This document shows, one piece after another, positions 54,061 to 61,970 of a DNA stretch of 64,000 bases. The notes under the pieces were generated by a model. The model was not told where the DNA came from and did not search any database. It worked only from the letters and a program-made list of their open reading frames with translations. Source of the stretch: CAZNPL01 sp964574815 (GTDB lineage Bacteria > Planctomycetota > Phycisphaerae > UBA1845); the NCBI GenBank assembly GCA_964574815.1, contig CAZNPL010000007.1:1-64000 (forward strand), in the 5' to 3' direction. A program made the position numbers and the translations under genes. The stretch's first letter is position 1. Every line of letters begins with the position of its first letter.

Positions 54061-55082
54061 GCGCAGCTCGCCTCCGCGTGCGACAGCGCCGGGGCGAGCC
54101 GGTCGAGGTCTTTCATCAGTTGTGCGAACATTTCGACCGTGAGCGACTGAGCGCCGTCGGACAGCGCGTGATCGGGGTCGGGATGAACCTCAACGAGCAC
54201 ACCGTGCGCTCCGGCCGCGATCGCCGCCCGCGCCAATGCCGGCACGATGTCCCGCCGCCCGGCCGCATGGCTCGGATCGACGATGACCGGCAGATGCGTG
54301 GCGCTTCTCAACACCGGGACAATGCCCAGATCGAGCGTGAAGCGCGTGTGACCGGAGAACGTACGAATGCCCCGCTCGCAGAGAATCACGTTGCGATTGC
54401 CCTCCGAGATGATGTACTCGGCGGCCAGCAGAAGCTCGTCGATGGTCGCAGACATGCCTCGCTTGAGAAGGACCGGCCTGAACGACTCTCCGGCGCGCCG
54501 GAGCAGGTCGTAGTTCTGCATGTTCCTGGCCCCGATCTGCACAATGTCCGCCACCTCCTCGACCGGGTCGAACGCGGCGACGGTGGTCGCCTCCGTAATC
54601 ACCGGCAGGCCGACCTCGCGCCGCACGTGGGCGAGAATCTCGATGCCTGCCAGACCGAGCCCCTGGAACGAATAGGGCGACGTGCGTGGCTTGAACGCGC
54701 CGCCGCGCAGGACGTGCGCGCCGAGCGATTTCACGGCGAAACCCGACTCGAGCATGAGCTCCAGCGACTCGACCGAGCACGGGCCGGCCATCACGATCGG
54801 CTCCGGTCCGCCGATGTCGGCTCCGTCGATCCGGACGACGGTGTCTTCCGGCTTCACTTCGCGGCTGGCGAGTTTGTAGGGCTTGGTGACGCGAATGACC
54901 TCACTGACACCGGGTAGGATCGAGAATTCGCCGGGGTCCTCCGCGCCGGTGTTGCCGGTGATTCCGACGGCGGTTCGCATCCGGCCCGGGATGGGATGGG
55001 CGCGAAGCCCCCTGGCGGCGATTTTCGTACAGACCGCGTCGACTTGCGCGTCTGTGGCATCAGCTTGCATGACGACCAGCAT
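54057..55082 (-). CDS. aroF: 3-deoxy-7-phosphoheptulonate synthase (DAHP synthase, type I-beta)
   Basis: A 341-residue enzyme starting the shikimate pathway from erythrose-4-phosphate and PEP. An ACT/ferredoxin-like regulatory N-terminus (MLVVMQADATDAQVDAVC, about 1-75) precedes the catalytic TIM barrel (VMAGPCSVESLE, LRGGAFKPRTSPYSFQGLG, NVILCERGIRTF). The gene is embedded in the trp operon between trpA and trpE. It overlaps trpA by 23 nt and trpE by 4 nt. Placing the entry enzyme here couples shikimate supply to tryptophan control. Confidence 0.93.
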   Translation of the reverse strand: MLVVMQADATDAQVDAVCTKIAARGLRAHPIPGRMRTAVGITGNTGAEDPGEFSILPGVSEVIRVTKPYKLASREVKPEDTVVRIDGADIGGPEPIVMAGPCSVESLELMLESGFAVKSLGAHVLRGGAFKPRTSPYSFQGLGLAGIEILAHVRREVGLPVITEATTVAAFDPVEEVADIVQIGARNMQNYDLLRRAGESFRPVLLKRGMSATIDELLLAAEYIISEGNRNVILCERGIRTFSGHTRFTLDLGIVPVLRSATHLPVIVDPSHAAGRRDIVPALARAAIAAGAHGVLVEVHPDPDHALSDGAQSLTVEMFAQLMKDLDRLAPALSHAEASCA

Positions 55083-55854
55083 GGGCGGTACTCCGTGTGG
55101 CTTCCTTGAGTTCCCTCACGATTTGGACGGGATCCTCCGACTGCCGAATCGCATCGATCAAACGGCTCCCGACGACGACGCCGTCCACTTTACCATATAA
55201 TCTACGCACGTGTTGGGGCCGCGAGATTCCGAATCCGACGACCAGCGGCTTGTTCGTGACCTCCCGGCCTCGCAACAGCAGCGGTTCGACGTCCGCCGAC
55301 AAGTCACGCCGGGCCCCGGTCGTGCCCTTGAGCCCGACGCAGTAAAGAAACCCACTTGTCTTCCGGCAGAGCGTGGCCAGCCGTGCCGCGGGCGTGGTCG
55401 GCGCGGCCATGAGAATCAGATCGATGCCCTGTCCGGCGGCGGCCCGGCCGAAATCGTCAGCCTCCTCGACCGGTAAATCGGGGACGATCACCCCGGAGAT
55501 GCCGGCCGCTTTCATCATCTCGAACAGCGTTTCACTACCGACCGCCAAAAGCGGATTGAGATAGGACATCAGCACCAGCGGGCACTGCACCGACAGTCCG
55601 CAGAGGCCGCCAAGTATGCGCCGAAGCGAAACGCCGTTTTCGAGTGCGCGCTGCGACGAAAACTGTATGGTCGGCCCGTCGGCGACCGGATCTGAAAACG
55701 GCACACCGACTTCGATCACATCGGCACCCGCATCGGCGAAGCGGCGGACGAGCTCGATCGATCTGTCGAAGGACGGGAAGCCGGCCGTTATGTAGGGAAT
55801 CATGGCAAGCTCTTGGTCGCGGGCCAGGCGTTCGAACGTCTTTGCGATGGTCAT
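55060..55854 (-). CDS. trpA: Tryptophan synthase alpha chain
   Basis: A 264-residue TIM-barrel enzyme that cleaves indole-3-glycerol phosphate to indole. The catalytic Glu in VIEVGVPFSDPVADGPTIQ and Asp in VPDLPVEEADD are present. It overlaps trpB by 4 nt and aroF by 23 nt. Confidence 0.94.
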   Translation of the reverse strand: MTIAKTFERLARDQELAMIPYITAGFPSFDRSIELVRRFADAGADVIEVGVPFSDPVADGPTIQFSSQRALENGVSLRRILGGLCGLSVQCPLVLMSYLNPLLAVGSETLFEMMKAAGISGVIVPDLPVEEADDFGRAAAGQGIDLILMAAPTTPAARLATLCRKTSGFLYCVGLKGTTGARRDLSADVEPLLLRGREVTNKPLVVGFGISRPQHVRRLYGKVDGVVVGSRLIDAIRQSEDPVQIVRELKEATRSTAHAGRHAS

Positions 55855-57035
55855 TCGACGACCTCCTCCAGAATGCCGAGATCCTTGTCGCCACGACCGG
55901 AGATGTTGACCAATACGATCTCGTCGCGCGGGCGTGTCGCCGCAACCTCAACCGCATACGCAAGGGCGTGGGCCGTCTCGAGAGCGGGGATGATTCCTTC
56001 GGTCATCGACACGAGCGTCACGGCGTCGACTGCCTCCCGGTCGGTAACCGAAACATAGCGAACGCGACCGGATGCGTGCAGGAACGCGTGCTCGGGTCCG
56101 ACACCGGGGTAATCCAGGCCGGCCGAGATCGAATGGGTCTCTCGAATCTGCCCATCCTCGTCCTGAAGCAGCAGGCTTCGGGCGCCGTGCAGCACGCCGA
56201 CCGAACCGGCACAGAGTGACGCGGCATGCCGCAAGGATTCGATGCCCGCGCCACCGGCCTCGACGCCGACAAGCTCCACGTCGTCGTTCAGAAAGGCGTG
56301 AAAGATCCCCATCGCATTGGACCCGCCGCCGACGCATGCGAAGACGGCGTCGGGAAGGCATCCACGGCTGCAAAGAATCTGTTGCCTGGCCTCCACGCCG
56401 ATGACCGACTGGAAATCGCGGACCATAAGCGGATACGGATGCGGCCCGACGACCGAGCCGATAACGTAATGCGTCGAATCGACGTTGGCGACCCAGTCAC
56501 GGATGGCCTCGTTCACAGCGTCCTTCAGCGTGCGGCTGCCCGACTCCACCGGGATGACGTCGGCACCCAGCAGCCGTATGCGCAGCACATTGGGACGCTG
56601 GCGATCTATGTCCTTGCTGCCCATGTACACGGCGCAGGGAACGCCGAGCACCGCGGCCGCCGTCGCCGTGGCCACCCCGTGCTGGCCCGCTCCGGTCTCG
56701 GCGATGATGCGCTTCTTGCCCATTCGCTGCGCGAGCAGCACCTGGCCGACTGCGTTATTGATCTTGTGCGCGCCCGTGTGGCAGAGATCCTCTCGTTTGA
56801 AGAAGATGCTCGCGCCGCCGACGCGATCCGTCAGATTCCGGGCGAATTGCAGAGGCGTGGGCCGGCCGACGAAATCGCGCAGCATGTCGTGCAGACGCTG
56901 GGTGAACTCCTGGTCCGAACCGGCCTCCCTGTAAGCGACATCGAGTTCATCGAGCGCGTGAATCAGCGTCTCGGGGACGAAGCGGCCCCCGAAATCACCG
57001 AAAAAACCACGGCTATTCGGCAGCACTTGTTGCAT
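55851..57035 (-). CDS. trpB: Tryptophan synthase beta chain
   Basis: A 394-residue PLP enzyme joining indole to serine. The PLP-lysine is in HTGAHKINNAVGQ; GGGSNAMG binds the phosphate. It overlaps trpA by 4 nt and trpF by 23 nt. Confidence 0.95.
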   Translation of the reverse strand: MQQVLPNSRGFFGDFGGRFVPETLIHALDELDVAYREAGSDQEFTQRLHDMLRDFVGRPTPLQFARNLTDRVGGASIFFKREDLCHTGAHKINNAVGQVLLAQRMGKKRIIAETGAGQHGVATATAAAVLGVPCAVYMGSKDIDRQRPNVLRIRLLGADVIPVESGSRTLKDAVNEAIRDWVANVDSTHYVIGSVVGPHPYPLMVRDFQSVIGVEARQQILCSRGCLPDAVFACVGGGSNAMGIFHAFLNDDVELVGVEAGGAGIESLRHAASLCAGSVGVLHGARSLLLQDEDGQIRETHSISAGLDYPGVGPEHAFLHASGRVRYVSVTDREAVDAVTLVSMTEGIIPALETAHALAYAVEVAATRPRDEIVLVNISGRGDKDLGILEEVVE

Positions 57036-57651
57036 GAGCGTTCCTCACTGCTTTCACAAACGCGTGCATTCGGTCGACATCCTTGACTCCCGGAGAGGAC
57101 TCGACGCCGCTGCACACATCGACGGCGCAGGGCTCCAACGCACCGATGGCTTCACCAACGTTCTCCGGCTTCAATCCGCCGGCGACAACCAGCCGGTTGC
57201 GCAGGGCCGGAACACCGGAGAGGTCCGAGTACGCATGCCAATCGAACGCGCGTCCGTCGCCGCGCCCTGGATCCAGAAGCAGCCCGGCCACGCGGAAGCG
57301 AGCCGCCTGCGCTTCGATCACCTGCGGTCCTGCATCGGGATGGATGGCCAGTCGCTTGATCACGGGGCGCTGGACGCGGCGGCAGTAGTCGGCGTCCTCA
57401 TTTCCATGCAGTTGGACGACGCCGGTTCCCGTGTCGGCGACGACCTGCGACACGAATTCGAGCGGCTGATCCATGAACACACCGACCGCGGTCACAAACG
57501 GCGGGAGGGCGTCGATGATTTCGCGTGCGGCGGACGGATCCACCCTGCGAGGCGATTCGGCGAACACAAATCCAAGCGCGTCGACGCCGGCCTCCACCGC
57601 CCATTGAGCGTCGCGATGAGACGTGATCCCGCACACCTTCACGCGCGTCAT
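57013..57651 (-). CDS. trpF: Phosphoribosylanthranilate isomerase
   Basis: A 212-residue TIM-barrel enzyme of the Amadori step. N-terminal MTRVKVCGITSHRDAQWA with the catalytic Cys and the Asp near LLLDPGRGDGRAFDW are as expected. It overlaps trpC by 4 nt and trpB by 23 nt; trpF and trpC are separate, not fused as in E. coli. Confidence 0.94.
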   Translation of the reverse strand: MTRVKVCGITSHRDAQWAVEAGVDALGFVFAESPRRVDPSAAREIIDALPPFVTAVGVFMDQPLEFVSQVVADTGTGVVQLHGNEDADYCRRVQRPVIKRLAIHPDAGPQVIEAQAARFRVAGLLLDPGRGDGRAFDWHAYSDLSGVPALRNRLVVAGGLKPENVGEAIGALEPCAVDVCSGVESSPGVKDVDRMHAFVKAVRNAHATSAAE

Positions 57652-58457
57652 CTCCGAACCTCCCGTTGCGCGTTAGCACGGCGCGCCTCGCGGCCGAGCA
57701 GCGTCGCGACCTGCCCGGCGGGATCGTCCGCCCGCATCAGGCATTCACCGACAAGCACGGCGTCAAACCCGGCGGCATCGAGTCGTTGCACGTCGGCTCG
57801 AGCACGGACGCCACTCTCCGCCACGGCGATGCAGTCCGATGGGATAAAGGGGCGCAGCCGCAATGCCGTGCCGGTGTCCAATTCAAATGTCCGCAGATCA
57901 CGGTTGTTCACGCCGATGATGAGTGCGCCGGCCTCGATGGACTGATTCAGCTCGTCCCCGTCGTGAACTTCGACAAGGGCGTCGAGTCCGAGCGTGTCGG
58001 CCAGTTCGAGCAGCTCGCGCAGCGTCGATGGAGACAGCGCAGCCACAATCAGAAGCACGGCATCGGCGCCAAGTCGCCGCGCCTCGAACAACTGATAGGC
58101 GTCTACGACGATATCCTTTTGCAGCACGGGGAGCGAACTGGCGCGGCGAACCGCCGGCAGGTCATTCGGCTGGGCGCCGAAAAACGTCTCATCGGTCAAT
58201 ACCGACAGAGCGGAGGCGCCGCCCTGTTCGTAAGCGGCGGCCAGTTCCGCGGGATCGCCTCCCGATACGATGGCGCCGGCCGATGGCGAACGCCGTTTGA
58301 TCTCCGCAATCAACGACATACCCGGGGCGCGAAGCGCTTGCCTGAAGGGGTGTCCCGTCACCCGACAGTCCTGTCGATCGCGATCGATTGGCGCCGAACG
58401 CTTCCGCTCGGCCACCTGCCGCCGCTTCGATTCGACCATCGCGTTCAAGCGGTTCAT
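57648..58457 (-). CDS. trpC: Indole-3-glycerol phosphate synthase
   Basis: A 269-residue TIM-barrel enzyme. IAEIKRRSPSAG, VLQKDIVVDAYQL with the catalytic Lys, and IIGVNNRDLRTFE are typical. It overlaps trpD and trpF by 4 nt each. Confidence 0.94.
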   Translation of the reverse strand: MNRLNAMVESKRRQVAERKRSAPIDRDRQDCRVTGHPFRQALRAPGMSLIAEIKRRSPSAGAIVSGGDPAELAAAYEQGGASALSVLTDETFFGAQPNDLPAVRRASSLPVLQKDIVVDAYQLFEARRLGADAVLLIVAALSPSTLRELLELADTLGLDALVEVHDGDELNQSIEAGALIIGVNNRDLRTFELDTGTALRLRPFIPSDCIAVAESGVRARADVQRLDAAGFDAVLVGECLMRADDPAGQVATLLGREARRANAQREVRR

Positions 58458-59500
58458 GCCGACGCCCCGTTCAGAAAATGCTTCATCATCTCGAGCTTAA
58501 GGGCCGCCTGGCCCGAGTCGATCGAGTACCGGGCGCGATCCACAGCGTCGGAAAGCGTCGACTCGAGTCCCGAGACGTAGATGGCCGCAGCCGCATTAAG
58601 CAGGACAATATCGCGAGCGGCTCCTGCGGCACCGCCGAGCACGCTCAACAGAATGTCGCGGTTGGTCAGGGCATCTCCGCCGGCGAGCTCCCGGATGTCA
58701 GCGGTTCTCATGCCGAACTGGCCGGGCTCGACTGTATACGTCCTCAGGCATCGTTGCGTGACGTCGGTGACGCGCGTCGGGCCGGTGACGCTGAACTCGT
58801 CCAGGCCGTCATGCCCATACACGACCAGCGCCCGCCGGATACTCAACCGGCGCAGCACCTCGGCGACCGGTTCGGTCAGGCTTTCGTCGAATACACCGAC
58901 GACCTGCTGCCGCACGCGCGCCGGATTCACCAGCGGCCCGATCAAATTGAACAGGGTGCGCACGCCGAGGTCCCGCCGAGGACCCGCGGCTACTCGAAGC
59001 GGTGAGTGATAACTGGGCGCAAACAGAAAGCCGATCCCGACCTGCTCGATGCACGCCGCAGCGCGTTCGGCTGACGCCTCGATCGGTATACCGAGGGCTT
59101 CCAGCACGTCCGCACTACCACACGCACTGGAGACGGCGCGATTCCCATGTTTCGCAACGCGGCAGCCCGCACCGGCGGCCACGAACGCGGCGGCGGTCGA
59201 GATATTGAACGTGCCGGCTCCGTCGCCCCCCGTACCGCACGTGTCGACGAGATCGACGCCCGACAGAGGCAAGGGCGTCATCGCCCCTCGAACGGCTCGC
59301 GCGAACCCATACAGTTCGTCAACGTGCTCGCCCTTCATGCGAAGACCGACCAGCAGCCCGGCAATCTGGGCTGGCGTCGCATGCTCGGCCATCACGGCCG
59401 AGGCTACCTCGTACGCCGCTTCGGTGCCCAGCGTCCGCCCCGCGACGACCTCGCGAATGGCCTGTCGCACGACTCCGAATCCGTTGTTGATCGCGTTCAT
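58454..59500 (-). CDS. trpD: Anthranilate phosphoribosyltransferase
   Basis: A 348-residue enzyme, first structural gene of the operon. The PRPP-binding VDTCGTGGDGAGTFNIST and KHGNRAVSSACGSADVLEALG motifs are present. Its ATG (59498-59500) is preceded within 6-35 nt by the attenuator terminator, and the GGGGG of the terminator 3' arm (59514-59518) is the nearest Shine-Dalgarno-like sequence. A two-codon ATG-CCA-TGA (59497-59505) overlaps the start. Confidence 0.94.
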   Translation of the reverse strand: MNAINNGFGVVRQAIREVVAGRTLGTEAAYEVASAVMAEHATPAQIAGLLVGLRMKGEHVDELYGFARAVRGAMTPLPLSGVDLVDTCGTGGDGAGTFNISTAAAFVAAGAGCRVAKHGNRAVSSACGSADVLEALGIPIEASAERAAACIEQVGIGFLFAPSYHSPLRVAAGPRRDLGVRTLFNLIGPLVNPARVRQQVVGVFDESLTEPVAEVLRRLSIRRALVVYGHDGLDEFSVTGPTRVTDVTQRCLRTYTVEPGQFGMRTADIRELAGGDALTNRDILLSVLGGAAGAARDIVLLNAAAAIYVSGLESTLSDAVDRARYSIDSGQAALKLEMMKHFLNGASA

Positions 59501-59505
59501 GGCAT

Positions 59506-59535
59506 AAAAAAAGCCCCCGGCGTCTAACCGAGGGC
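59506..59535 (-). terminator. trp attenuator terminator (3:4 hairpin)
   Basis: On the minus strand GCCCTCGG (59528-59535) pairs with CCGGGGGC (59513-59520) in an 8-bp stem with one G-U pair, loop 7 nt, followed by seven T (59506-59512). It ends 5 nt before the trpD ATG. Alternative pairing of the 5' arm with the leader (see trpL) would prevent it. Confidence 0.9.
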
Positions 59536-59568
59536 CTGTCCCGTTCCTGCTGGTTTCAAAGTGTCACG

Positions 59569-59640
59569 TCATAAGCGCGCACCGGCCCCCGGTTCAGCGT
59601 TGTGCCACCACCAGAGGCCGTTAACGAAGCACTTGCTCAT
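59569..59640 (-). CDS. trpL: trp leader peptide with three Trp codons and attenuator arms
   Basis: A 23-codon reading frame MSKCFVNGLWWWHNAEP... with Trp codons at positions 10-12 (59605-59613), ending TGA. Region 1 (CGGCCTC, 59614-59620), just before the Trp codons, pairs with region 2 (GGGGGCCG, 59583-59590); region 2 extended (AACCGGGGGC, 59585-59594) pairs over 10 bp with region 3 (GCCCTCGGTT, 59526-59535); region 3 pairs with region 4 to make the terminator. A ribosome stalled on the Trp codons covers region 1, frees region 2, and 2:3 forms, letting the operon be transcribed. Arrangement matches classical transcription attenuation. Confidence 0.88.
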   Translation of the reverse strand: MSKCFVNGLWWWHNAEPGAGARL

Positions 59641-59649
59641 GACGTTATT

Positions 59650-59679
59650 ACAATAGCAATGAGGAACCGTTCGTGTCAA
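59650..59679 (-). promoter_or_regulatory. trp operon promoter
   Basis: Minus-strand TTGACA (59674-59679), an exact -35, and TATTGT (59650-59655) with an 18-nt spacer. The predicted start (about 59643) is only 3 nt before the trpL ATG, and no Shine-Dalgarno precedes it, so the leader peptide is probably translated from a leaderless or nearly leaderless transcript. Confidence 0.75.
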
Positions 59680-59779
59680 GCCGGCAGTCGAAAAAAGACA
59701 AGGTCGTCGCCGTCGGGCAGTGCGTGAGCGTTCAAAGCGGGTGTCACTGGCAGCTTGTACGTGTCTAGCGTGCTGACGA

Positions 59780-59810
59780 GGGTGCCATGGGCAGGCCGCC
59801 CGTGGCACCC
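59780..59810. repeat. Dispersed palindromic repeat, copy D
   Basis: GGGTGCCATGGGC and GCCCGTGGCACCC arms with loop AGGCC. It is the most symmetric member of the GGCACCC family, with near-perfect arms of 13 nt. It is located in the control region between the trp operon and the ABC exporter. Confidence 0.65.
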
Positions 59811-59871
59811 GGAATCGAATGCCGCCTGAACCGTCACGGAGCCCCCCGTCCAGGTGCAGGGCGTCACCTGA

Positions 59872-59899
59872 TTGCCAGCGCCGGCCCGTACGTTAGAAT
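59872..59899 (+). promoter_or_regulatory. Promoter of the ABC-2 exporter operon
   Basis: TTGCCA (59872-59877) and TAGAAT (59894-59899), 16 nt apart, each one base off consensus. The expected start near 59906 leaves a 50-nt leader before the ATG at 59956. The same TTAGAAT -10 recurs before the NifU-like gene (62588). Confidence 0.6.
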
Positions 59900-59955
59900 T
59901 CCTCGTCTTACACCGCGAGGCTACTCTACCGACTTGCGAGTCAAGGTGAAGCGAG

Positions 59956-60924
59956 ATGCCAGAGGCCGTCCTCTGCCGAGATCTGCGTAAGCGATACGAC
60001 ACCAAGAAGAAGGCCGTGGATGCGCTGAACGGCCTGGATCTGGAAGTACAGGTCGGGGAATGCTTCGGGCTGCTGGGACCGAACGGGGCCGGCAAGACGA
60101 CCACCGTCGAGATCCTCGAGGGGCTCCTCAAGGAGACTTCCGGCTATGTGGAGGTTCTCGGGCGGCAGTGGAACGGTCGCGACGGCGACCAGATCCGCCA
60201 GCGCATCGGGATCAGCCTGCAGGATACACGCCTCAACGACAAGCTGACCGCTCGCGAAACGCTGCAGCTCTTCCGGAGCTTCTACAAACAGGGACGCGAC
60301 CCCGACGAGGTGATCGGCATGGTCCACCTTGAAGAAAAGGCCGGCGCGTGGGTCGGCAAGATGTCCGGCGGCCAAAAGCAGCGATTGGCCGTGGCCTGCG
60401 CTCTGGTCGGCGATCCCGAGCTGCTGTTTCTTGATGAGCCGACCACGGGGCTGGACCCGCAGTCGCGCCGTGAATTATGGGACATCATTCGCGAGCAGCG
60501 CTCCCGCGCCCGCACTACGGTCATCACGACCCACTACATGGACGAGGCCCAACGCCTCTGCGATCGCGTCGCCGTGGTCGACCACGGTCGGGTCATCGCT
60601 CTGGGCTCGCCCGCGGAATTGATCAATCAGATCGGCGGCGAGCACGTGATCGAATTCGGTTTGGTGCACCAGAATGGCGAGTCGGCCGAGGTGGCGACCG
60701 ATCTTTTCGCCGATCTGCCCTCGGTGAACGCCGCACGAAAGGAAGGGGATGACTTTTCTCTGACGGTGTCAGAGCCTCACGTCGCGCTGCCGGCGCTCGT
60801 CAACCACCTCCAGGCGCGCGACCTGGAACTGGCCAGCCTTACCACCCGGCACGTCAGCCTCGAAGACGTCTTCGTCACGCTCACCGGCAGGCACCTGGCA
60901 GATGAAGAGATATCATCCGACTAG
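59956..60924 (+). CDS. ABC-2 type transporter ATP-binding protein
   Basis: A 322-residue exporter ATPase of the DrrA/CcmA class. Walker A GPNGAGKTT (about 40-48), signature MSGGQKQRLAVA, Walker B LLFLDEPTTGLDP and a C-terminal domain (about 230-322) ending near the permease gene. It overlaps the permease gene by 23 nt. The exported substrate (drug, lipid or polysaccharide) is unknown. Confidence 0.92.
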   Translation: MPEAVLCRDLRKRYDTKKKAVDALNGLDLEVQVGECFGLLGPNGAGKTTTVEILEGLLKETSGYVEVLGRQWNGRDGDQIRQRIGISLQDTRLNDKLTARETLQLFRSFYKQGRDPDEVIGMVHLEEKAGAWVGKMSGGQKQRLAVACALVGDPELLFLDEPTTGLDPQSRRELWDIIREQRSRARTTVITTHYMDEAQRLCDRVAVVDHGRVIALGSPAELINQIGGEHVIEFGLVHQNGESAEVATDLFADLPSVNAARKEGDDFSLTVSEPHVALPALVNHLQARDLELASLTTRHVSLEDVFVTLTGRHLADEEISSD

Positions 60925-61936
60925 AGAACTTTTTCTCACCCGGATGAGAACGTTCTACCGGGAGCCGGAAGCCATCTTCTGGACCTACGGCTTCCCGCTC
61001 ATTCTCACGATCCTGCTGGGAATCGCGTTTCGCAACCGACCGCCCGAGACCATCGACGTCGCAATCGAACAGGCCTCGACCGCGGAAGAAGTCCGCCTGA
61101 AACTGAAGGAATTCGAGGGCTTCGACGTCGACACGTGCGCGCCCGAGCAATGCGTCGAACAGCTTCGGCTCGGCAAAGTGGCCATCGTCGTTAAGCCCGG
61201 GGAGACGTTCAAGTATCAGTACGACCCGACCCGGCCGGAAAGCGCATTGGCTCGGGCGAAGCTCGACGACGCCGTGCAACGCGCCTACGGGCGATCCGAC
61301 GTGATACGGGTCGAGGATCAGCAAATTACCGAACCCGGCGCCCGCTACATCGACTTTCTTGTGCCCGGCCTGCTGGGATTGAACCTGATGGGCGGCGGCC
61401 TCTGGGGCGTCGGGTTCGTCATCACCGACATGCGCGTCCGCAAGCTGCTCCGCCGGCTGATCGCCACGCCGATGAGCAGGTCCGATTTCCTCTTCTCACT
61501 GATTGGCGGCCGATTGGTATTCACGTTGCCTGAAATGATCTTCATCCTCGGAGCCGGACTCGTCATCTTCGACGTGCGGATTCAGGGCAACTGGCTGAGC
61601 ATCGTGCTCATTTCTCTCATCGGGGCGATGAGCTTCGCGGGGCTGGGCCTGCTCGTCGCAAGCCGGGCGAAGAGAATCGAGACGATCTCCGGGTTGATGA
61701 ACCTGGTGATGCTGCCGATGTGGCTCTTCTCCGGGGTCTTCTTCTCCAGCGACCGCTTCCCCGACTTATTACAGCCGTTTATTCAAGCATTACCACTGAC
61801 GCAACTGATCGACGCGCTCCGCGCGGTGATTCTCGAAGGTGCCTCCCTGTTCGATCAGATCTGGCGGCTGGCCGTCGTGATTGCCTGGGGCGCCGTGTCA
61901 TTTCTGGCCGCTTTGAAGATCTTCCGTTGGACGTAG
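60902..61936 (+). CDS. ABC-2 type transporter permease
   Basis: A 344-residue membrane protein. One N-terminal helix (about 27-46, FWTYGFPLILTILLGIAF), a large extracytoplasmic domain (about 50-155, two Cys in DVDTCAPEQC), then five helices toward the C-terminus (LLGLNLMGGGLWGVGFVI; MIFILGAGLVIFDV; GAMSFAGLGLLVAS; LVMLPMWLFSGVFF; AVVIAWGAVSFLAAL). Fits ABC2_membrane_3-type exporters. Its start overlaps the ATPase gene. Confidence 0.88.
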   Translation: MKRYHPTRELFLTRMRTFYREPEAIFWTYGFPLILTILLGIAFRNRPPETIDVAIEQASTAEEVRLKLKEFEGFDVDTCAPEQCVEQLRLGKVAIVVKPGETFKYQYDPTRPESALARAKLDDAVQRAYGRSDVIRVEDQQITEPGARYIDFLVPGLLGLNLMGGGLWGVGFVITDMRVRKLLRRLIATPMSRSDFLFSLIGGRLVFTLPEMIFILGAGLVIFDVRIQGNWLSIVLISLIGAMSFAGLGLLVASRAKRIETISGLMNLVMLPMWLFSGVFFSSDRFPDLLQPFIQALPLTQLIDALRAVILEGASLFDQIWRLAVVIAWGAVSFLAALKIFRWT

Positions 61937-61941
61937 GCGAG

Positions 61942-61956
61942 GGGAGATCCTCTCCC
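61942..61956. terminator. Short hairpin between convergent genes (weak terminator candidate)
   Basis: GGGAGA (61942-61947) and TCTCCC (61951-61956) with loop TCC, in the 34-bp gap between the exporter permease and the LOG-like gene. There is no T-run on either strand, so termination is uncertain. Confidence 0.3.
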
Positions 61957-61970
61957 ACCGTGCAACGCGC

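Larger units (their letters stand above)
59680..59955. other. Divergent control region between trp operon and ABC-2 exporter
   Basis: Together with the trp promoter this gene-free gap spans about 315 bp (59641-59955). It holds palindromic repeat D (59780-59810) and the exporter promoter (59872-59899). Nothing else is recognised in the remaining bases. Confidence 0.5.
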
